Source of the DNA: SVKR01 sp963605115 | Lineage (GTDB): Bacteria > Bacillota > Clostridia > Oscillospirales > Oscillospiraceae | Direction: 5' to 3' | NCBI GenBank assembly: GCA_963605115.1 | Contig: CAVCTM010000004.1 | Coordinates: 1-64,000, forward strand | Length of the DNA stretch: 64,000 bases | In this document: positions 57,868 to 64,000 of the stretch, in pieces | Numbering within the stretch: position 1 is the stretch's first letter | Layout: every line of letters begins with the position of its first letter | Notes under the pieces: generated by a model | Seen by the model: the letters and a program-made list of their open reading frames with translations, nothing else | The model's database searches: none | What the model was told of the DNA's origin: nothing | Program-made: the position numbers and the translations under genes

Positions 57868-58802
57868 AAAAATACCTTGCCTCCGCGCTGCTCGCCGCGC
57901 TGCTGCTCTGCGGCTGCGGAAAGACGGAGACCTTCTCCTTCCCGGTGATCGAAAACGACGCCGTGACGCAGACGGAGGTCCCCGAAGGCGCGGTCCTTCC
58001 GGGGCGCTCGCTCGTCTACACCGCGGCGGGGGACGTTTTTTACGCGGAGGACTATACCGTCACGGAGGCGCTGACCGGCGTGGTTTCCGACCCGCCGGCG
58101 CGGTGCGTGACGGACGCCGCCGCGCTCGCGCGCGAGGCGATGGACGCCGGGGAGCGCGTGCTGCTCATCTATATCGACGGGCTCGGCTACGAGCGCTTCC
58201 GCGACGCCGCAGCCGCCGGCGAGGTGCCAAACCTCGCCAAACTCACGCTGGAAAAATGCGCGAGTGTTTACCCGACCATCACGCCCGTGAACTATGCCGC
58301 GATGGTCAGCGGTCTGCCGCCCGCGGAAAACGGCGTGGACCGCCGCGGCGTCCACACGCTTGCCTGCGAAACGATCTTTTCCGACGCCGCGGCGCGCGCT
58401 CTGACGGCGTTCGCCGCCGAGGGCGACAGCCAGATCCTGGCACTGCCCGGCGCAGAGCTGGAGCTCTGCCCGGACCTAAACGGCGACGGCACCGGCGACG
58501 ACGAGATTTTCGAGACCGCCATGGCGCATCTGGACGCCGATCTGCTCTTTGTCCATTTCCACAGCGTGGACGACGCCTCCCACGAAAACGGACCGTGGTC
58601 CGCCGCGGCGAAGGCGGCGCTGACGCGGGCGGACGCATGGTGCGGCGCGCTGCTCAGCGCGTGGGACGGCGCGGTGATCGTCGCCGCCGACCACGGTCAG
58701 CATGAGCAGGACGGCACCGGCGACGCCGCTTACGCCGACCGCCGCGGCACCCACGGCGACTTTGCCCCCAGCGATATTTTCACTCCGTTTCTGACCCGAT
58801 AA
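57864..58802 (+). CDS. Alkaline-phosphatase-superfamily lipoprotein (phosphodiesterase/pyrophosphatase-like)
   Basis: The 312-residue lipoprotein (lipobox LCGC, Cys18) carries the metal and nucleophile pattern of type I phosphodiesterase/nucleotide pyrophosphatases. Asp105 is in YIDGLGYE, a Thr nucleophile in YPTITPVNYAAMVSG, HSVDDASHE and ADHGQHE provide Asp/His ligands, and THGDF gives the last His. It would act outside the membrane, releasing phosphate or a nucleotide from a ligand. It overlaps the S-component gene by ATGA. Confidence 0.83.
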   Translation: MKKYLASALLAALLLCGCGKTETFSFPVIENDAVTQTEVPEGAVLPGRSLVYTAAGDVFYAEDYTVTEALTGVVSDPPARCVTDAAALAREAMDAGERVLLIYIDGLGYERFRDAAAAGEVPNLAKLTLEKCASVYPTITPVNYAAMVSGLPPAENGVDRRGVHTLACETIFSDAAARALTAFAAEGDSQILALPGAELELCPDLNGDGTGDDEIFETAMAHLDADLLFVHFHSVDDASHENGPWSAAAKAALTRADAWCGALLSAWDGAVIVAADHGQHEQDGTGDAAYADRRGTHGDFAPSDIFTPFLTR

Positions 58803-58820
58803 AAGGAGGGACCTTCTGCG

Positions 58821-60566
58821 ATGAAAAGACTGCTTTCCCTGCTCCTCGCGCTCTCGCTGCTGCTCGCCTGCGGCGGCTATGCCGCGGCTGCGGGGCACAC
58901 GGAGGAGAAGTATCTGACCGACACGCTGACCCTCGCCGGCAGCGGCTTCGACGGCGTGCGCACGCTCACGGTCGCCGTCGTCGAGGCGCTCGCGGACACG
59001 GAGCTCGGCTATGAAAACACCTACGGCATGCTCACGAGCGGCGGGGTTTACTCCACCCACCGCTTCCGCGGCGTGAAGCTCGTCGAGCTGCTGCTGCACG
59101 AGGGGATGGACCCCGATCTGCCGGACGCCACGCCCGTGAAGCTCATCGCGAAGGACGGCTACACCATCGCGCTGACGCTCGGCGAGCTGCGCAGCGATGC
59201 GCGCGGGCGCTACACGGAAAAGGGCGGCGCGCCGGAGGAGAGCGGACTGCCCGCGCTCGTGGCGTTTTCCTCGGACGGCGAGATGCTCGTCGGACCGACG
59301 GGGCGCGAGAGCGTCTATAAAAAATTCACCGCCGCGGAGGGCTATGTCGCCTCCGCGGACAACGTCGGCGGTCCGCTGCGATTGATGCTGGGGCAATCGG
59401 ATGCCTACGAGTTCAACGCGCCGATGTGCGCCAAGTGGCTCTCCGCCGTCGTCGTCGGCGATGCGGACGGCTATGTCTATTCCCGCGAGACGGACGCCGT
59501 CACACCCGCCGAGCGTGAGCCGGATCAGACGGGTGACTGGACCCATCAGGGCGCGCAGAGCGGTTTTCGTCTGAAGCTCCACGGCAGCGAGGCGAAGGAG
59601 GCGGTCAGCCTCTCCCTCGCGGAGCTTGAGGCGATGACGGAGGGCACGGTGCGGCAGTATTTCGCCGCCTCCGCCGGGCGCAATGCCTACGAGGGCGTGA
59701 CGCTGCGCTATCTGGTGCAGCAATATCTCGCCGAGGGGCTGACCGCGCCGACGCGCGTCACCGTCAAGAGCCCGGACGGTTATGCCAAGCAGGTGGACCT
59801 CAGCCAGCTTTCTGGCGGCATCGCGAGCATGTATCAGCCGGGCGAGACGCGCGACATCCTGCTCGCGTGGGCAGTGGACGGCGCCCCGCTCGTGCCCGGC
59901 ACGGAGGGCGAGGGCTATAACGGCGCGAACGGTTACGGACCGCTGCGCCTCGTGGTGGAAAACACGATCTCCATGTGGGTCAAGTCCGTCGACGAGATCA
60001 TCCTCGGCGAAGCGGAGAGCCCCGCCTTCGCGGACCTCGACGGCACGGATCCCTACTACGCCGCGGCGAAGGCTCTTGCCGATGCCGGACTGCTCTACGG
60101 CGACGGCGACGGCAGCTTTCTGCCGGACGGCACGCTGGCCCGCGCCGAGCTGACGGCGCTGCTCCACCGCGCGTCCGGCAGCCCCGCCGCGGGCAGGGCG
60201 GCGGGCTTTGACGACGTTTCCGGCATCGCGTGGTATGCCGATGCGGTCGATTGGGCGGCGGAGGCGGGCGTTATCCTCGGCTATCCGGACGGGCGCTTCG
60301 ACCCGAACGGCGCGGTCACGCGCGAGCAGCTCGCCGCGATTTTATTCCGCTATGCTGTGCAGCAGGGGCTGGATGCCGTGACGCTGGAGGACAACCTCCG
60401 CGCCTTCCCGGATGCGGAGAAAATTTCCGCTTATGCGATCCCGGCGCTGAACTGGTGCGTCGGCGGCGGTCTGCTCGCCGCACGCATGGACGGCGCGCTC
60501 TGTCCCGGCGAGCCCGCGACCCGCGCGGAAGCGGCGACGGCGCTCTGGGGCTATCTGAACCGATAA
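58821..60566 (+). CDS. SLH-anchored protein with two molybdopterin-oxidoreductase-fold-like domains
   Basis: The 581-residue protein has a signal peptide (cleavage near AAAAG). Two fold-like domains span about residues 30-215 and 245-395, each with a strand-helix start (SLAELEAMTEG), an FRGVKLVELL- or YEGVTLRYLV-type helix, a KDGY or PDGYA turn, and a GPLRLMLG or GPLRLVVE strand. Three SLH repeats follow (about 400-581; FADLDGTDPYYAAAK, FDDVSGIAWYADAV, FPDAEKISAYAIPA). No cofactor Cys motif is visible. It repeats the architecture of the first SLH genes, now among the transporter genes. Confidence 0.78.
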   Translation: MKRLLSLLLALSLLLACGGYAAAAGHTEEKYLTDTLTLAGSGFDGVRTLTVAVVEALADTELGYENTYGMLTSGGVYSTHRFRGVKLVELLLHEGMDPDLPDATPVKLIAKDGYTIALTLGELRSDARGRYTEKGGAPEESGLPALVAFSSDGEMLVGPTGRESVYKKFTAAEGYVASADNVGGPLRLMLGQSDAYEFNAPMCAKWLSAVVVGDADGYVYSRETDAVTPAEREPDQTGDWTHQGAQSGFRLKLHGSEAKEAVSLSLAELEAMTEGTVRQYFAASAGRNAYEGVTLRYLVQQYLAEGLTAPTRVTVKSPDGYAKQVDLSQLSGGIASMYQPGETRDILLAWAVDGAPLVPGTEGEGYNGANGYGPLRLVVENTISMWVKSVDEIILGEAESPAFADLDGTDPYYAAAKALADAGLLYGDGDGSFLPDGTLARAELTALLHRASGSPAAGRAAGFDDVSGIAWYADAVDWAAEAGVILGYPDGRFDPNGAVTREQLAAILFRYAVQQGLDAVTLEDNLRAFPDAEKISAYAIPALNWCVGGGLLAARMDGALCPGEPATRAEAATALWGYLNR

Positions 60567-60590
60567 AAAACGCAGGGGAGCTTTGGAACG

Positions 60591-61106
60591 ATGGACAAGA
60601 AAAAGAGAAATATCCTGATCGCGGTGCTGGTGCTGGTCGCGCTTGCCGCGGCGATCGCGGTGCTCGCGGTCTTAAACCGCCCCGGCGAGCTGCCGGAGAG
60701 CGGCTCCGTCGCCGTCCGCCGCGGGGACGAGGTCCTGCGGACCTATACGACCGCAGAGCTGAAGACGCTCCCCGCCGTGGAGGTGGAAAAGGAGATCGTC
60801 TCCTCCAGCTTCGCAAACGACGAGGGGCTTTTCCGCGGCGTCGCGCTGCGCACGCTGCTCGCGGACGCGGGCGTGGACGTCTCGGCGCTGACGCAGGTCG
60901 TCGTGCGCGCCGAGGACGGCTTCGTCGCCGCTTACCCGGCGGACGAGGTGGCGGAGAGCGACAACATCTTCCTCGCCTATTCCAAAAACGGCGAAGGGCT
61001 CGGCGACCGCGAGAGCGGCGGCAGCGGCCCGCTGCGCATCATCGTCACGGAGGACGAATTCGGCAACCGCTGCGCCAAATACGTCAGCGAGATCGAGGTA
61101 AAATGA
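60591..61106 (+). CDS. Membrane-anchored single-domain molybdopterin-oxidoreductase-fold-like protein
   Basis: The 171-residue protein has an N-terminal membrane anchor (ILIAVLVLVALAAAIAVLAVL) after KKKR, and one external domain with the clearest version of the fold: YTTAELKTLPAVEVE, FRGVALRTLLADAG, VVRAEDGFVAAY, GGSGPLRIIV and YVSEIEV. It overlaps the first ECF ATPase gene by ATGA. It would sit next to the importer and could hand over ligand. Confidence 0.8.
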   Translation: MDKKKRNILIAVLVLVALAAAIAVLAVLNRPGELPESGSVAVRRGDEVLRTYTTAELKTLPAVEVEKEIVSSSFANDEGLFRGVALRTLLADAGVDVSALTQVVVRAEDGFVAAYPADEVAESDNIFLAYSKNGEGLGDRESGGSGPLRIIVTEDEFGNRCAKYVSEIEVK

Positions 61107-61774
61107 GCATTTTAACGGTCGAGGACCTGCACTTTTCCTACGACGGGGAGCGGCAGATCCTGAACGGCGTTTCCTTCGCGGCGGACGCGGGCGAGGCGCT
61201 CGTGCTCGCGGGCTGGAGCGGCTGCGGAAAGAGCACGCTCTGCCGCTGCCTCTGCGGGGCCATCCCGCAGAGCGTGGAGGGCGTGTTCTCCGGCAGCGTC
61301 ACGGCGGACGGCTGCGCGGTCTCCGCCGCGCCGCTCAGCGAGAGCGCACAGCACATCGGCATGGTGTTTCAGAACCCGGACGATATGCTCGTCTGCTCCA
61401 CGGTGGAGGACGAGCTCGCCTTCGGGCTCGAAAACCTCTGCGTCCCCCCGGCGGAGATCCGCGCGCAGGTGGATGCGATGCTCGCACGCTTTTCGCTGGA
61501 CGGACTCGCCCTGCGCGACCCTATGACGCTCTCCGGCGGGCAGAAAAAGCTCGTCAGCATCGCCGCGGCGCTCATTATGGGACCGAAAATTCTGATCCTG
61601 GACGAGCCTATGACCGGGCTGGACGCGCCGAGCCGGGATCTGGTCCGCGCCGCGGTGACGGAGCTGCTGGACGGCGGCTGCACCGTCATCGCCGTGGAGC
61701 ACGATCTCGCGATGGCGGACTATGCCCGGCGCATTTTGTATCTGCGGGAGGGACGGCTTTATGATCAGCCTTGA
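61103..61774 (+). CDS. ECF transporter ATPase (EcfA-like, first)
   Basis: The 223-residue ATPase has Walker A GWSGCGKST (residues 37-45), the Q-loop VFQNPDDMLVCSTVEDELAFG typical of ECF/CbiO-type ATPases, the signature LSGGQKK, and Walker B ILILDEPMTGLD. It overlaps the preceding gene by ATGA and the second ATPase gene by 14 bases. Confidence 0.93.
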   Translation: MSILTVEDLHFSYDGERQILNGVSFAADAGEALVLAGWSGCGKSTLCRCLCGAIPQSVEGVFSGSVTADGCAVSAAPLSESAQHIGMVFQNPDDMLVCSTVEDELAFGLENLCVPPAEIRAQVDAMLARFSLDGLALRDPMTLSGGQKKLVSIAAALIMGPKILILDEPMTGLDAPSRDLVRAAVTELLDGGCTVIAVEHDLAMADYARRILYLREGRLYDQP

Positions 61775-62393
61775 GCGCGTCTCGTTCCGCTATCCCAAGA
61801 CGCGGCGGGACATCCTGACGGACCTCACCTGCGCCTTCGCCCCCGGCGAGCGCGTCGCCGTCACGGGACCGAACGGCTGCGGAAAAACAACGCTCGTGCG
61901 CCTGCTGACCGGCATCCTGCGCCCCACGGCGGGGAAGATCCTGCTCGACGGCACCGACGCGGCGTCGCTGGAGCTCTGGGGCATCGGGCGCATCATCGGC
62001 TGCGTGTTTCAGGACCCGTCGCGCCAGCTTTTCTGCGCCACGGTGCGTGAGGAGATCGAATACGGTCTGCGCAATCTCGCCCTGCCGGAGGAGGAGATCG
62101 CGGCGCGCACGGCGCGCTATCTCGCGTTTTTCCGGCTGGAGCGTCTGGAAAAAGCGTTTCCCGGAACGCTCAGTCAGGGCGAAAAGCAGCGCGTGCTGCT
62201 CGCCGCCGTGCTCGCGATGGGAACGCGCTACGTCCTGCTCGACGAGCCGACCGCGAGCCTCGATATGCGCGCGCGGGAGGAGCTCGGCGGGCTTCTGACG
62301 GAGGTCGCCGCCGCGGGCAGCGGCGTCATCTTCGTCAGCCATGAGCGGGCGTTCATCGAAAAATACGCCGACAGAGAGCAGGTGCTGGGATGA
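61761..62393 (+). CDS. ECF transporter ATPase (EcfA-like, second)
   Basis: The 210-residue ATPase has Walker A GPNGCGKTT (36-44), VFQDPSRQLFCATVREEIEYG, the signature LSQGEKQRV and Walker B YVLLDEPTASLD. ATG 61761 overlaps the end of the first ATPase gene. The two ATPases form the heterodimeric motor of the ECF importer. Confidence 0.93.
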   Translation: MISLERVSFRYPKTRRDILTDLTCAFAPGERVAVTGPNGCGKTTLVRLLTGILRPTAGKILLDGTDAASLELWGIGRIIGCVFQDPSRQLFCATVREEIEYGLRNLALPEEEIAARTARYLAFFRLERLEKAFPGTLSQGEKQRVLLAAVLAMGTRYVLLDEPTASLDMRAREELGGLLTEVAAAGSGVIFVSHERAFIEKYADREQVLG

Positions 62394-63136
62394 AGCTGGA
62401 AACGCTCGATCCGCGCGTGAAGCTCGCGATGCTGCTCGCGCTCTCCACGGCATCCGTCGCGTCGATGCGCCTGCCGCTGCTCGCGCTGCTGCTGGCGTTC
62501 ACGGCGCTGATATTGCTCCTCGGCGGGGTGGACCTCGCCGCGGCGCTCTGGCGCGTGCGCGGCGCGCTCGGCATGCTCGCGATGCTCTTTTTGCTGCAAT
62601 GTATCTTCAACCGCAGCGGGGGACCGCTGCTGCGCCTCGGCTCCTTTACGCTCGTGACCACCGGGGGCGTTTCCGCAGCCGCGGCGGTGGCGCTGCGGCT
62701 GCTCATCGTGCTGCTCAGCGCGCTCATCATCCTGACGGGCGAGCGGCGGGACTATCTGCTCGCGCTGCTCCAGCTGGGGCTGCCTTATGAGATCTGCTTT
62801 ATGGTCCTCGCGGGGCTGCATTTTCTGCCGCTGCTGCGCGAGGAGTCGCGCGACGTGATGTATGCCGTGCAGATGCGCGGCACGCGCGTGCAGGGCACGA
62901 GCCTGCGCAAGCGTCTCGGCGTTTACCTGCGCGTCGCGGTGCCGATCGTGGCGGGCGCGATCCGCCGCAGCGAGCAGATGTCCGTCGCGATGGAGACCCG
63001 CGCGTTCCGCTCGCGCCCGAAGCGCACGAGCATGCGCCGGCTGCGCATGCGCCGGAGCGACTGGGCGGCGCTCGCCGTCTTCTGCGCCGCGCTCGCGGCG
63101 ATCATTCTGGGGGTGAAACTGTGTCCGTTCCTGTGA
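62390..63136 (+). CDS. ECF transporter transmembrane coupling subunit (EcfT-like)
   Basis: The 248-residue membrane protein has the EcfT layout: DPRVKLAMLLALS at the start, several hydrophobic helices, and the two Ala-Arg-Gly-type coupling motifs (MRGTR and TRAFRS) that contact the ATPases. It overlaps its neighbours by 4 and 16 bases. Confidence 0.92.
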   Translation: MKLETLDPRVKLAMLLALSTASVASMRLPLLALLLAFTALILLLGGVDLAAALWRVRGALGMLAMLFLLQCIFNRSGGPLLRLGSFTLVTTGGVSAAAAVALRLLIVLLSALIILTGERRDYLLALLQLGLPYEICFMVLAGLHFLPLLREESRDVMYAVQMRGTRVQGTSLRKRLGVYLRVAVPIVAGAIRRSEQMSVAMETRAFRSRPKRTSMRRLRMRRSDWAALAVFCAALAAIILGVKLCPFL

Positions 63137-63564
63137 TCTGTTTTCCCGGCGGGATCCCCGACGGGCTCGTGTCCGCGCTGCAAAGACACGGCGTGGAGCC
63201 GGTGCTGCCGCAGGACGGCAGGGTCGGGGCGGGGGATATGCTGCTGCTGTGCGGCGAGGTGCCCGGCGCGGTCTGCGTTTCCGAGCCGGGCGAGCCGGAG
63301 GCGCTCGCGGCGCGGCTCATCGCCGACTGCGCCGCGGCGGACCCCTGCTGGCTGCCTTATGCGCGCCTGAAGCGCGGGGAGGAGCCGCAGTGCGGCGGGC
63401 TCACGCTCGCGCTCGACGGCTGCGCCGTGCCGCTGCTGCCTTTCGTACAGGATATGCTGCGCGGGGCGATCGTCGGCATGGCCGGCGTTCTGAAGGACAC
63501 CGGACTCGCCGCGGCGGAGACGCTGACGGTCGAGCTCCGGCTCGGAAAGGGGAAGGACGAATGA
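63121..63564 (+). CDS. Unknown 147-residue protein between ecfT and a homocysteine methyltransferase gene
   Basis: It starts at GTG inside the end of ecfT and overlaps the next gene by ATGA. It begins FPGGIPDGLVSALQRHG; the C-terminal third reads LALDGCAVPLLPFVQDML followed by GMAGVLKD and a final strand. That tail reminds me of a module found at the end of some clostridial molybdopterin-guanine-dinucleotide biosynthesis (MobB-like) proteins, but this is a recollection, not a demonstrated match. The N-terminal two thirds has several Cys and no motif I recognise. No signal peptide is seen. Confidence 0.6.
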   Translation: MSVPVICFPGGIPDGLVSALQRHGVEPVLPQDGRVGAGDMLLLCGEVPGAVCVSEPGEPEALAARLIADCAAADPCWLPYARLKRGEEPQCGGLTLALDGCAVPLLPFVQDMLRGAIVGMAGVLKDTGLAAAETLTVELRLGKGKDE

Positions 63565-64000
63565 ACGGAGAGAGATTTTCAATTTTGGACGGCGGCTTCG
63601 GCACGATGCTGCTCGCGCGCGGGCTGCCCGCGGGGGAGAGCCCGGAGCGCTGGAATAAAGAAAACCCGGAGGCGGTCGCCGCCGTCCACCGGGATTACGC
63701 CGCCGCGGGCAGCCGCGTGGTCTATGTCAACACCTTCGGCGCCGCGGCGAAATGTCTGCGCGGAGAGGACGTTGAGGAGCTCGTCACCGCCGGCGTCCGC
63801 GCCGCGAGAGCGGGCGCGGGGGAGGGGGTGCGCGTCGCGGTCGACCTCGGTCCGCTCGGCGCGCTGCTCGCCCCGCTCGGCAGCGTCGGCTTTGAGGAGG
63901 CTTATGCCGCCTTCCGCGCCGTCGCCGCCGCCGGGGAGCGCGCGGGCGCGGACCTCGCCGTCGCGGAGACGATGAGCGATCTGCTGGAGCTGAAGGCGGC
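63561..64000 (+). CDS. Homocysteine S-methyltransferase (MetH N-terminal-like), cut by the window end
   Basis: The visible 146 residues begin a homocysteine-methyltransferase domain: ILDGGFGTMLLARGL, then VVYVNTFGA, VAVDLGPLGALL and LAVAETMSDLLELK, where an acidic residue of the ET/E motif helps bind zinc and homocysteine. It could be full-length cobalamin-dependent MetH or a shorter enzyme; the rest lies outside. The start overlaps the preceding stop (ATGA), which places it in the ECF operon. Confidence 0.87.
   Translation, partial: MNGERFSILDGGFGTMLLARGLPAGESPERWNKENPEAVAAVHRDYAAAGSRVVYVNTFGAAAKCLRGEDVEELVTAGVRAARAGAGEGVRVAVDLGPLGALLAPLGSVGFEEAYAAFRAVAAAGERAGADLAVAETMSDLLELKA

Overview
The window looks like chromosomal DNA of a GC-rich, Gram-positive-type anaerobe of the class Clostridia, probably in or near the Oscillospiraceae/Ruminococcaceae. 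The signs are strong AGGAGG-type ribosome binding sites, a Firmicutes-style run of S10, spc and alpha ribosomal operons with zinc-ribbon forms of S14, S4, L24 and L36, exported proteins with S-layer homology (SLH) repeats, ECF importers, and NADP-type glutamate dehydrogenase. No species can be named from the sequence alone. Codon third positions are strongly G/C almost everywhere. The clear exception is 40.9-43.9 kb, a less GC-rich restriction-modification island.

Layout. 0-0.2 kb: end of a tRNA cluster (Glu, Val). 0.27-4.7 kb: a DUF1846 gene divergent from secA. 4.7-9.8 kb: a 157-bp MITE-like element, then a mixed operon (pgeF-like, orphan peptide-binding lipoprotein, GtrA-like membrane protein, cytidine deaminase, SLH/M15 peptidase). 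9.8-26.1 kb: the ribosomal superoperon from rpsJ to rplQ with secY, adk, map, infA and rpoA. 26.1-27.0 kb: greA and a small unknown gene. 27.0-39.0 kb, all minus strand: DUF1016 nuclease, nucleotidyltransferase, UbiD-like decarboxylase, carboxylesterase, M20 amidohydrolase and a complete Dpp/Opp-type transporter. 39.4-40.7 kb: gdhA. 40.9-43.9 kb: a HaeIII-like restriction-modification operon with a second cytosine methyltransferase. 43.9-45.7 kb: an M28 peptidase gene broken by one in-frame stop. 45.9-49.1 kb: a tannase-like exported hydrolase. 49.3-51.4 kb: a candidate 22-residue Cys-rich peptide gene divergent from a marR-MATE efflux pair with a palindromic operator. 51.6-52.2 kb: a small secreted copper-amine-oxidase-N-like protein.

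The most unusual part is 52.15-64.0 kb. A strong promoter is followed by about 250 nt of structured leader ending in an intrinsic terminator, which is riboswitch/attenuator architecture. The genes after it encode three SLH-anchored proteins, one lipoprotein and one membrane-anchored protein, which look built from a Cys-less version of the sulfite-oxidase (molybdopterin-oxidoreductase) fold. Among them lie a phosphodiesterase/pyrophosphatase-like lipoprotein and a full ECF importer (S, A, A, T). An unknown 147-residue protein and the start of a methionine-synthase-type homocysteine methyltransferase follow. Most genes from 56.5 kb on overlap by ATGA. I infer a surface-capture, trimming and import route for a cofactor-like molecule, possibly a pterin/molybdopterin or a corrinoid. 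The ligand is not proven by the sequence.

Palindromic intergenic elements recur (4.7, 9.7, 17.1, 30.4, 33.2 and 51.4 kb). Several sit directly on or next to stop codons, and one 180-210 bp family occurs twice in opposite orientation. Functions were assigned by reading motifs and family resemblance; no database search was run.
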